A stretch of 64,000 bases of DNA. Source: Chitinophaga sp. H8 (lineage in GTDB: Bacteria; Bacteroidota; Bacteroidia; Chitinophagales; Chitinophagaceae). A program made the position numbers and the translations under genes. How positions within the stretch are numbered: position 1 is the first letter of the stretch; the number at the start of each line of letters is the position of its first letter. Below the pieces are notes generated by a model that saw only the letters and a program-made list of their open reading frames with translations, was not told the DNA's origin and searched no databases. Shown here one piece after another: positions 17,802 through 24,893 of this stretch. The stretch covers positions 1,116,001-1,180,000 of the forward strand of contig NZ_JBEXAC010000002.1 of NCBI RefSeq assembly GCF_040567655.1, written 5' to 3'.

Positions 17802-18938
17802 ATGCGTCATGGAAGTTTGTTTTCGGGAGTGGGCGGGTTTGACCTCGCCTCAAAGTGGATGGAATGGGAAAACGTGTTTCAGTGCGAGATTGATCCTTTC
17901 TGCAGAAAGGTTTTAGCATGTCACTTCCCGAAGGCGAAACTCTTTGAGGATATAAAAAAGATGAAAGGAGAACAGTACTATGGGACAATTGATATTATTT
18001 CAGGAGGGTTTCCATGCCAGCCATTCAGTTTGGCCGGAAAGCGAAGGGGTAAGAACGATGATCGCTATCTCTGGCCAGAAGCTCTCCGACTTATTACAGA
18101 AATCAAACCCCGCTGGATTGTGCTTGAAAACGTTGCTGGCCTCTTCTCCATTCTGGAACCCGAAACTTTGTCTCAAGTGGAGGTCCAAGCGATTGAGCTT
18201 TTCAGTACGGGTGCACATCAAGAAAGGGATACCACCATTCTCCGAGTCCAACGACGAGTTATCGGAACAATTGTTTCTCAAATCAGCGCTGCAGGATATC
18301 TATTCCCCCAACTTATCGACGGCACACCAGTCGTTATGTGTATTCCAGCTTGCTCCGTCGGAGCTCCTCACCGCCGAGACAGGGTCTGGATTGTTGCCTA
18401 CGCCAACAGCATCGGATCAAATGTCCCCCAAGTCACACCAATCAATTGTCAGAGAATTGACGGTGGTCAGACCTGGCAGGAAACAACTGGCGAATCTTCG
18501 AGATGTGGTAGCCTGGCAGCCGGAGAGATTGTTACCAACTCCAACAGCCGGTTTGAGCAACCGACCACTCAATGCGAACGGCCGGTCGGTGAGCCGCAAG
18601 GGAACGAGTTACGGCGTGGGGTTGGAGCAGTTGGCGAAAGCAGGGCTTTTACCGACTCCTACTTCGAGCGATTACAAAGGAGGATGCACCCGGCAGAATC
18701 CCCAATACCAGGGAAGTTCTCTATCGCACATGATTCATGGGATTATCGGAACGCCTGGCAAAACTTCCCAGTTGAATCCCCTATTTGTCGGCGAAATGAT
18801 GGGGTTTCCCCCCACTTGGTTGACACTACCTTTCAAAAATGGAGAAACAACTGCATCAGGGCCTTCGGCAATGCCATAGTTCCACAAGTTGCATTTCAGT
18901 TGTTCCAGGCAATTCAAAGCGTAGAAAGGCGAAAGTAA
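17802..18938 (+). CDS. DNA (cytosine-5-)-methyltransferase
   Basis: From ATG 17802 the protein is 378 aa; an in-frame GTG at 17781 is an alternative, but HGSLFSGVGGFDLA is the family N-terminus. Motif I is FSGVGGFDLA, motif IV is GGFPCQPFS with the catalytic Cys, motif VI is ENV (LENVAGLF), motif VIII is RRDRVWIVAYAN, and motif X is AFGNAIVPQVA. It transfers methyl from SAM to C5 of cytosine in a site that cannot be read from sequence. No restriction enzyme is adjacent, so it may protect the element from host restriction. About 900 nt are also open in the +1 frame and encode a second family-like protein (17980-18879). Confidence 0.93.
   Translation: MRHGSLFSGVGGFDLASKWMEWENVFQCEIDPFCRKVLACHFPKAKLFEDIKKMKGEQYYGTIDIISGGFPCQPFSLAGKRRGKNDDRYLWPEALRLITEIKPRWIVLENVAGLFSILEPETLSQVEVQAIELFSTGAHQERDTTILRVQRRVIGTIVSQISAAGYLFPQLIDGTPVVMCIPACSVGAPHRRDRVWIVAYANSIGSNVPQVTPINCQRIDGGQTWQETTGESSRCGSLAAGEIVTNSNSRFEQPTTQCERPVGEPQGNELRRGVGAVGESRAFTDSYFERLQRRMHPAESPIPGKFSIAHDSWDYRNAWQNFPVESPICRRNDGVSPHLVDTTFQKWRNNCIRAFGNAIVPQVAFQLFQAIQSVERRK
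17980..18879 (+). CDS. Second protein encoded in the +1 frame inside the methyltransferase gene
   Basis: A 299-aa frame lies wholly inside the methyltransferase gene. It is not a random shadow, because it carries the hallmarks of a family I know from phages and mobile elements that is often annotated near Dcm-type enzymes. These are an ISGQKLSDLLQ start (about residue 29), LKTLLASSPFW, CLKWRSK, a VFQLAPSE stretch, three LLPTPTAS/LLPTPTAG/LLPTPTSSD repeats and the closing LNPLFVGEMMGFPPTWLTL. The start may be ATG 17980 or ATG 18058. Its biochemical role is unknown to me. Confidence is limited because the family recognition is from memory. Confidence 0.6.
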   Translation: MGQLILFQEGFHASHSVWPESEGVRTMIAISGQKLSDLLQKSNPAGLCLKTLLASSPFWNPKLCLKWRSKRLSFSVRVHIKKGIPPFSESNDELSEQLFLKSALQDIYSPNLSTAHQSLCVFQLAPSELLTAETGSGLLPTPTASDQMSPKSHQSIVRELTVVRPGRKQLANLRDVVAWQPERLLPTPTAGLSNRPLNANGRSVSRKGTSYGVGLEQLAKAGLLPTPTSSDYKGGCTRQNPQYQGSSLSHMIHGIIGTPGKTSQLNPLFVGEMMGFPPTWLTLPFKNGETTASGPSAMP

Positions 18939-18989
18939 AACACAGTAGCAACAAGCCTGCGGCGATTAACTCACAAAAATTTTGACTGT

Positions 18990-19511
18990 ATGAAAAAGGG
19001 TATGAATAGCAAGGAGAAAGCCTTTACCGAGCGAATGAAAGGGCGTCAGCCTGTAATCGAGATTCATGGGCATCCATTTTTTATCGAAGCACGCTGGGGA
19101 TTGCTCACTCCCAAAGGCAACTTTCTAAGTAAAGGTATTAATCTAAACGACATGTGTGAGTTCTCACCTGGCACCTATAGATTCTATTATGATACTAATA
19201 GAATGACCGAAGCGGTTATAAGAAAAGATATTATTGAACTACCCAAGAATGTAGTGCTGATTGAAATACCCAGTTTACTTGCACTCGACCCTGTGATGAT
19301 GGCAAAAAGATGGGACGAGGACCCGCGAAGGTATTTGAATGAATACCCATTGAAAATGTATAACGTAGCCAAGGTTATTCCCATCAAGAAGAGTCCGTTA
19401 GTGGAATTAGTAAAAAAAAATCTGGAGAAAATAAAGGCATTGCAGTCACCCCGGCAGCGGATTATAAAGTCGAGCTCCCCTGACAGAAAGAAAAAAGGAA
19501 AGGGCTTGTAG
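18990..19511 (+). CDS. Hypothetical protein, single-domain relative of the two Tra-region proteins at 50.4 and 51.4 kb
   Basis: This 173-aa protein has one copy of a module also present twice in each of the proteins at 50397 and 51440. The module runs: basic residue plus PVIEIHGHPFFIEAR, a FRFYYD-like strand (YRFYYDTN), then LPKNVVLIEIPSLLALDPV. The C-terminus is very basic (SPDRKKKGKGL). No signal or membrane segment is visible. Function is unknown; relation to the Tra-region copies suggests a role in the conjugation machinery or its control. Confidence 0.65.
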   Translation: MKKGMNSKEKAFTERMKGRQPVIEIHGHPFFIEARWGLLTPKGNFLSKGINLNDMCEFSPGTYRFYYDTNRMTEAVIRKDIIELPKNVVLIEIPSLLALDPVMMAKRWDEDPRRYLNEYPLKMYNVAKVIPIKKSPLVELVKKNLEKIKALQSPRQRIIKSSSPDRKKKGKGL

Positions 19512-19586
19512 TAGGCCGATGCAAATAAGCTGGTGCAAAACCGAACGAATGAAATGGGAATTGGAAACTAAATAAACAAAAAAAAG

Positions 19587-19895
19587 ATGGCCGAAATAAA
19601 AAGAAGAATCCTCTCGCTTACCACTGGTAAACAAATTAAACTTTTTGGAAACAGCGTTGGCATCGGGAAAACATTGGAGCTTGGTGAGGGGTACGCGCCC
19701 AATATCTTATCTAGTAGTACGGGAATCTCCGGCGAAGAAGCTCCCCCTACGGTAAACAATCCGTATGGACTCACGGAAGCTGAAATCATGGAACTGGCCG
19801 ACTATATGATGTCGCTTTGGCTGCAACTTAAAGAGAGCATCCGTAAATACGGTCTCAAGGATGCCCGGATATTCGCCAGGGATTCGGCAAAGTGA
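19587..19895 (+). CDS. Small hypothetical protein next to the transfer origin region
   Basis: This is a 102-aa soluble protein starting MAEIKRRILSL. It has a short Gly/Ser-rich linker and a C-terminal helical part (LTEAEIMELADYMMSLW ... YGLKDARIFA). I do not recognise the family. It is the last gene before the hairpin-rich region preceding the mobilisation genes. Confidence 0.55.
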   Translation: MAEIKRRILSLTTGKQIKLFGNSVGIGKTLELGEGYAPNILSSSTGISGEEAPPTVNNPYGLTEAEIMELADYMMSLWLQLKESIRKYGLKDARIFARDSAK

Positions 19896-19937
19896 GCCCT
19901 GAACTGGCAGCGCAAAAACCACAGCAATTTGGCCAAT

Positions 19938-20078
19938 TTCCGGTGTTTTTAGTACACCGGTGGAAATGTCGCCCAACGCTTCGCTTGGGCAGCAAGATGT
20001 AGAGTTGTGCACAACTCTAAATTTCCCCCTGCCTCCAGCGTCGGCAGGGAAAAAAGCCTTCGGTGTCGGCTTTTTTAT
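19938..20078. other. Hairpin cluster, candidate origin of transfer (oriT)
   Basis: In about 140 bp there are five dyads. They are CCGGTGT/ACACCGG at 19940-19960; GCCCAA/TTGGGC near 19972-19990; the perfect 20-nt palindrome TAGAGTTGTGCACAACTCTA at 20000-20019; CCCTGCC/GGCAGGG at 20027-20049; and AAAAAAGCC/GGCTTTTTT at 20050-20076. They lie directly upstream of MobC and the relaxase, the usual oriT position. The last dyad could instead be a simple terminator of the upstream gene. The nick site is not identifiable. Confidence 0.55.
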
Positions 20079-20103
20079 TATTTCAAACCTTTAAGGGTGA
20101 CCG

Positions 20104-20505
20104 ATGAGAAAGAAAGTGAAGGAGCGAGACGCCCTAAAATATGATATTAAGCTACGGGTTAACCAGCACCATTACGACAGACTGAACAAGTTAATGTCCG
20201 CCTCCCGATATCGTAACATGAGCGAACTACTGCGCGACATCGTATGTAACCGGCAGGTTGTAACCTATTGCCATGATGAATCTTTGGACATTGTAATGAC
20301 CGAACTGGTTCGTCTCCGCAAGGAGCTAAACTCTATCGGCATCAATATCAATCAGATTTCCCGGCAGATCAACAGCTCAGACAAGCACGTACTAAAAGTC
20401 ACACTCACTCTGCAGGCCACCACGATGCTCAAAGAAGTGAAAGATAGCATGCAGCCGTTATTATTAATTGTCGCTGAATTATCAAAAAAATGGTTGCGAA
20501 AGTGA
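20104..20505 (+). CDS. MobC-like relaxosome accessory protein
   Basis: This 133-aa basic protein has an N-terminal ribbon-helix-helix-like segment (KYDIKLRVNQHHYDRLNKLM ... MSELLRDIV) and the C-terminal LNSIGININQISRQIN motif typical of MobC-type mobilisation proteins. These bind oriT and help the relaxase open the strands. The gene overlaps the relaxase gene by 16 bp, showing translational coupling. Confidence 0.85.
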   Translation: MRKKVKERDALKYDIKLRVNQHHYDRLNKLMSASRYRNMSELLRDIVCNRQVVTYCHDESLDIVMTELVRLRKELNSIGININQISRQINSSDKHVLKVTLTLQATTMLKEVKDSMQPLLLIVAELSKKWLRK

Positions 20506-22004
20506 AACCAGGGAAAACGATCAGGGGGATACTCAACTACAATGAAAACAAAGTGGATGGTGGGAAAGCCCTTTGTATACATTCAGCAGGATTTGGATGC
20601 GAGGCCGGTGATTTGTCGTTTTCTTCTAAGTTGTCTCGCTTTACCAACCAGAACGCCAGGAACGCGATTGCCAAAAAGAATGCAGTCCATATCATTTTAA
20701 GCTTCGCCCCATCTGAGCAGATCGACCGGGATACGCTTTGTCAGATTGTCGATACCTATATGGAAAGGCTTGGCTTCGGTGAGCAGCCGTATCTGGTTTA
20801 TCAGCATTTCGACACCCACCAATCACATCTTCATATTGCCACGATTAACATACGGGAAGATGGAACGCAGATCAATATGCACTACATCGGCAAGAACCAA
20901 TCCTCCCGTGCCCGCCGTGAGATAGAACAAGAGTTTGGTTTAATCAAAGCCGATGGCAGAGGGCAAACCGGAAACTTAAGCCTAAAACCTGCTGATCTCA
21001 CCAAGATCAGATTGGGAGAAGTGGAAGTGAAATCCAGCATTTCCAATATTGTCAGAACGGTAGTTGAATCCTACAAATTTGCAAGTATGCCGGAACTTAA
21101 TGTGATTCTTGGCCAGTTTAATGTCTATGCAGATATGGGCGCCCCCGACACCCGGATGTACAGAAGTGGAGGCCTTGTTTATAAAGTGATAGATGAGCAA
21201 GGTGAGATTGCTGACAGTCCACCAATAAAAGCAAGTTCAATCCATGAAAAACCAACCCTAAAGAATATCGTCGCAAAGTTTGAGAGAAACAGTAAAGACC
21301 GCCAGGCCTATCAAGGAAGAGTGATGCGAACCATTGACAATGTCCTAAAGAAGGTGCGAGATATTCCTACTTTCGTTCAAGCTATGAAGGGCGAAGGAAT
21401 CCATGTCGCTTTCTATAAAAACAAGGAATCCTATATATATGGTGTCACCTACGTAGATAATCTGACTTATTGCGTATTCAAGGGCAGTGACCTAAGAACG
21501 GGATACAGCGCAAAGGCAATTCTGGGCAAATTGCAGTCCCAAAATATGGATGAACTGGAACTGAATCGTCAATTTGTAAAACGTATTGTTGAGCAGACGG
21601 ACTTCGAGCAAGGTATTCGGGGCGTCCTCAGGGACTGGACGAAAGCCGGCCTGATGATACGAATCGATGCCTCTTCAGGTGACGAGACCGTCTACCGGCT
21701 AGGAAATATTTTCACGTCAAGCGATTCCTTTCTCGTTGCGGACAAGAACATTACCTGGTACCTACAAAATAATGGGTTCAACGAATCCAAAGCAGCAAGG
21801 ATACGCCAACTGGTAATGGATCAGATCAGACTACCCGACATATTTCCACTTGAACAACAAACCGCAGTGGTTGCGACAAAAGTGACGGATCAGCTCTCCC
21901 GGTTTATAGACCAGCTATTTGAACCAGCCTATGCAGGCAACTCCCTTCCAATAGAACTACTGAAAGAAGCAAGAAAAAAAAGGAAAAGGAAAAAGTCGCA
22001 GTAA
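20490..22004 (+). CDS. Relaxase / mobilisation nuclease (MobP family)
   Basis: This 504-aa protein has an N-terminal relaxase domain of PF03432 type. It starts AKVKPGKTIRGILNYNENK and contains the metal-binding motif YQHFDTHQSHLHIA (His106, His113, His115), after LSFAPSEQIDRDTL. The catalytic Tyr is probably in the first 20 residues (Tyr near NYNENK). It cuts one strand at oriT, stays bound to the 5' end and leads it into the recipient. The C-terminal half is a DNA-binding and helical extension ending KKRKRKKS. It overlaps mobC and precedes the coupling protein by 38 bp. Confidence 0.92.
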   Translation: MVAKVKPGKTIRGILNYNENKVDGGKALCIHSAGFGCEAGDLSFSSKLSRFTNQNARNAIAKKNAVHIILSFAPSEQIDRDTLCQIVDTYMERLGFGEQPYLVYQHFDTHQSHLHIATINIREDGTQINMHYIGKNQSSRARREIEQEFGLIKADGRGQTGNLSLKPADLTKIRLGEVEVKSSISNIVRTVVESYKFASMPELNVILGQFNVYADMGAPDTRMYRSGGLVYKVIDEQGEIADSPPIKASSIHEKPTLKNIVAKFERNSKDRQAYQGRVMRTIDNVLKKVRDIPTFVQAMKGEGIHVAFYKNKESYIYGVTYVDNLTYCVFKGSDLRTGYSAKAILGKLQSQNMDELELNRQFVKRIVEQTDFEQGIRGVLRDWTKAGLMIRIDASSGDETVYRLGNIFTSSDSFLVADKNITWYLQNNGFNESKAARIRQLVMDQIRLPDIFPLEQQTAVVATKVTDQLSRFIDQLFEPAYAGNSLPIELLKEARKKRKRKKSQ

Positions 22005-22042
22005 GGACTTGCGACAGATTGTGTAATTGAAAATGTGAAGTA

Positions 22043-23143
22043 ATGGATACTGGAGAGAATACACAAGGGCTAAGGGCAATAGCAGACCTTACCCGAAAGG
22101 CAAGCTTTATTTTACTCGCCCTCAATTTTTATGTCTTTTGTTATGCCGCGTTTGACCAGTGGGGATTAACCTGGGATATTATAAAACGCATCTTACAGAA
22201 TTTTGGAGAGACCGGCATCTTTAACAGCCTGCACTACACAAAGTCGTTTTCATTCTTACTACTCTGTATCTCGCTATTTGGGAGCAAAGGGAAGAAAGAT
22301 GAAAAGATCAAAGTTGGGACAATTAGTAAGTATTTATCAATTGGGGCGCTGTTGTATTGGGGCAGCTTTCTCGTTTTTTACCTCAACTGGTCTACTCAAT
22401 GGGTTGCCATTTCCTATATCGCGACCACAATCGCTGGCTTTATGCTTTTTATGGCAGGTGGTGCCAGACTATCGCGATTGATCCAAATTAAACTCACTAA
22501 GGACATTTTCAATGAAGAAAACGAAACATTTCCACAGGAAGAGCGCCTGTTGGAAAATGAGTTTTCCGTTAATCTGCCTGGGACATATCGACTGAAGGGG
22601 AAAACCAGGTCTATGTGGCTCAACCTGATTAACTGCTTCAGACTTGTGCTTGTCGCAGGAAGTCCAGGGGCAGGCAAGACCTTCTTTATTATTCGAGAAG
22701 TAATCATACAATGCATCAGACGTTCATATTGCATCATATTATATGATTTCAAGTATGATGATCTTTCGATTATTGCTTACAATGCATGGCTAAAGTATAA
22801 ACATCTTTATCCGGTTCCCCCGAAATTTTATGTGATCAACTTTGACACGCCGATTAACCGATGCAATCCGTTGGAGCCATCTACTCTGCTTGATATCACC
22901 GACGCTACAGAAAGTTCCCGTACCATTCTGCTGGGGTTAAATTTTCAATGGATCCAGAAAACTGGGGATTTCTTTGTCGAATCACCAATAAATTTCTTCA
23001 CTGCTATCATCTGGTTCTTAAAAAAATATAAGGGCGGGTTGTATTGCACATTGCCACATGCAATCGAACTGATGCAATCCAACTACGACGACCTCTTTCC
23101 GATACTCTCTACTGAGCCGGAAATTGAAGTCTTGATAGGGTAG
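22043..23143 (+). CDS. traG: Type IV coupling protein (TraG/VirD4-like), 5' part up to in-frame TAG
   Basis: The 366-aa reading holds membrane segments near residues 10-35, 65-75 and 90-145 and the Walker A loop AGSPGAGKT (Lys212). The frame stops at TAG 23141-23143 at the foot of a perfect hairpin. Comparison with the family pattern (...EVLINPF..AYMNGAMEQLEGQ...) shows the homologous protein continues at 23178-24074 after a 43-nt insertion. Joined at the Ile codon, the whole would be 662 aa, normal for this ATPase that brings relaxase-DNA to the transfer channel. Either the gene is freshly broken, or ribosomes recode past the hairpin. Confidence 0.85.
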   Translation: MDTGENTQGLRAIADLTRKASFILLALNFYVFCYAAFDQWGLTWDIIKRILQNFGETGIFNSLHYTKSFSFLLLCISLFGSKGKKDEKIKVGTISKYLSIGALLYWGSFLVFYLNWSTQWVAISYIATTIAGFMLFMAGGARLSRLIQIKLTKDIFNEENETFPQEERLLENEFSVNLPGTYRLKGKTRSMWLNLINCFRLVLVAGSPGAGKTFFIIREVIIQCIRRSYCIILYDFKYDDLSIIAYNAWLKYKHLYPVPPKFYVINFDTPINRCNPLEPSTLLDITDATESSRTILLGLNFQWIQKTGDFFVESPINFFTAIIWFLKKYKGGLYCTLPHAIELMQSNYDDLFPILSTEPEIEVLIG

Positions 23144-23171
23144 CGCCCATCCTGGTGGATGGGCGCTACCC
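23138..23171. repeat. Perfect 15-bp hairpin inserted in the coupling-protein gene
   Basis: GGGTAGCGCCCATCC (23138-23152), loop TGGT, then GGATGGGCGCTACCC (23157-23171). With its short flanks it makes a 43-nt insertion (about 23135-23177) that shifts the frame of the coupling-protein gene. A Gly codon GGG sits directly before TAG at the left, and a Gly codon GGA lies in the downstream frame at 23175-23177. No second copy was noticed in the window. Confidence 0.95.
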
Positions 23172-23201
23172 CTTGGAATTAATCCGTTCGTTAGCGCGTA
23201 C

Positions 23202-24074
23202 ATGAATCGCGCTATGGAGCAACTGGAAGGACAAGTTGCCTCCGCAAAGATCGCGCTTGCGCGATTGTCGTCACCATTATTATACTACGTGTTATCGGGA
23301 AACGACTTCTCACTGGATGTAAACAATCCGGAAGCCCCCAAGCTAGTTGCATTTGCCAACAATCCAGAGAAGACACAGGTATATGGAGCTGTGATATCCT
23401 TATACCTGAATAGGCTCTTTCGTATTCTTCCTAAAAAAGCTAGGCAGAAAACAGCAATAGTAGCCGACGAGTTCAGTAGCATTTTCGCAAACGGCATCGA
23501 GAATTTTCTGGCAATTTCACGCGGATATCGAATTGCAACTTTCCTTGCAATCCAAAATATAGCGCAACTCCGCAAGTCCTATGGGCGAGAACAGGCAGAT
23601 GTTATCTTCAATCTGGCCGGTAATATCATTTGTGGACAAGCGACAGGAGATACGGCGAAGGCCGTGTCCGAAGCAATTGGGAAAATTGTGCAGGAGCGGG
23701 AAAGTGTATCTATAAATAGGACAGATACCAGTGTTAGTCGAAATACGCAACTGGATTATGCCGTTCCTGCATCGAGAATTGCGGGACTTTCATCGGGAGA
23801 ATTTGTCGGGATACTGGCAGATAATCCCGATCAAAAGATCAAACTAAAGGCGTTTCATTGCACAATTGTCAATGACCCCGATGCCATCAACGCAGAAGAA
23901 GCGAAATATAAGAAACTACCGGAAGGTAAGATATCGTCCCAGGAGATTCAGAATGAGTATATGCGGGTGAAAAATGAAATAGCAGAACTGGTTGCAAGTG
24001 AGATCGAACGAATTCGAAAAGACCCTACCCTGGCACACTTGCTCTTTGTCCACCCCGGCAATGAGGGTGGATGA
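23202..24074 (+). CDS. traG: Type IV coupling protein (TraG/VirD4-like), 3' part
   Basis: From ATG 23202 this gives 290 aa, but homologous sequence in the same frame begins earlier at 23178 (ATT AAT CCG TTC: I-N-P-F). The fragment has MEQLEGQVASAKIALARL, the Walker B region TAIVADEFSSIF and the family motifs YGREQADVIFNLAGNI, GQATGDTAKAVSE and IAGLSSGEFVG. It lacks Walker A, so on its own it cannot be a full ATPase. Re-initiation at 23202 would give a two-chain protein, while recoding across the hairpin would give one chain. It is the last mobilisation gene before the cargo. Confidence 0.85.
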   Translation: MNRAMEQLEGQVASAKIALARLSSPLLYYVLSGNDFSLDVNNPEAPKLVAFANNPEKTQVYGAVISLYLNRLFRILPKKARQKTAIVADEFSSIFANGIENFLAISRGYRIATFLAIQNIAQLRKSYGREQADVIFNLAGNIICGQATGDTAKAVSEAIGKIVQERESVSINRTDTSVSRNTQLDYAVPASRIAGLSSGEFVGILADNPDQKIKLKAFHCTIVNDPDAINAEEAKYKKLPEGKISSQEIQNEYMRVKNEIAELVASEIERIRKDPTLAHLLFVHPGNEGG

Positions 24075-24137
24075 GATATGAGCCACGTAGTACGGGTATT
24101 TGTTCGCTTTTTGTATTTTGGTCGAACAAGTATGGGA

Positions 24138-24755
24138 CTAAATATAAGTACCTAATAATTGCGTGACAGCCATCGCAGAAATGGTAAGTGTTAACTTGTG
24201 TTCGTTCACTGCTTCCCGAAGAACTCTCAATGCCTTTGTGATATGTTGCTCAACTGATCTAACCGAAATATTTAATTGGTCAGCTATTTCCTTATTTGTC
24301 AATTGTTGTTTGCGGCTGAGTGTGAACACCGTCTTACATTGCGGCGGAAGTTTTTCAATATAGTTGTTCAAGACAGCCGATAGTTCCTTTGACTCTAATT
24401 TTAGACCATCGTCGTGAACAATTGGCTCATGAAAGCCCACATCTACGAGCTTAATTCTGTGCTTTGCACTAAGTCGCTTCCGGTAGTGGCTGAATATTCT
24501 ATTACGCAACGAAATAAACAGATAGCCAGATATATCTGTTTTAATTAACGCATCCCTTTGCTTCCAGAACGAAACAAAAACGTCCTGGACAAGCTCTTCA
24601 ACTTCGAGTATATCATCCACCTTTTGAATTGCCAGATCATACAGCCTGGGGAAATACTTTTTGTAGAGCGCCTTGAACGCCTCCTCGTCCCCCGTTTGCC
24701 AAAAACCGACGAGCTGACCATCATCAAGGGCCATATAATCAGGAGACTGTGCCAT
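24138..24755 (-). CDS. ECF RNA polymerase sigma factor, cargo module A
   Basis: This 205-aa protein has region 2 (EEAFKALYKKYFPRLYDLA ... VEELVQDVFVSFWKQR) and region 4 (LPPQCKTVFTLSRKQQLTNK ... ISVRSVEQHITKALRVLR), with a hydrophobic C-terminal tail seen in many Bacteroidota FecI-like factors. It would direct transcription of the SusCD operon when released by the FecR-type anti-sigma. Unlike module B it is divergent from its fecR, with about 140 bp between them. Confidence 0.92.
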   Translation of the reverse strand: MAQSPDYMALDDGQLVGFWQTGDEEAFKALYKKYFPRLYDLAIQKVDDILEVEELVQDVFVSFWKQRDALIKTDISGYLFISLRNRIFSHYRKRLSAKHRIKLVDVGFHEPIVHDDGLKLESKELSAVLNNYIEKLPPQCKTVFTLSRKQQLTNKEIADQLNISVRSVEQHITKALRVLREAVNEHKLTLTISAMAVTQLLGTYI

Positions 24756-24893
24756 GCAATAGAGACAAATTTAAACAATTAAAAGGGGAAACCCTTGCCT
24801 GTCGGGCTTTTTAGCTCTATTTTAAAAAAATGGCAAATTGGAGCTGGGGTTGGGAAAAACTTTTGCGTATTTATTATAAGCAAAGCAAAATCT

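Noticed and set aside
23138..23171. Insertion sequence or intron in the coupling-protein gene
   Set aside because: Only 43 nt are inserted. There is no transposase, no target duplication beyond 2-3 ambiguous bases and no intron core; the hairpin is all there is.
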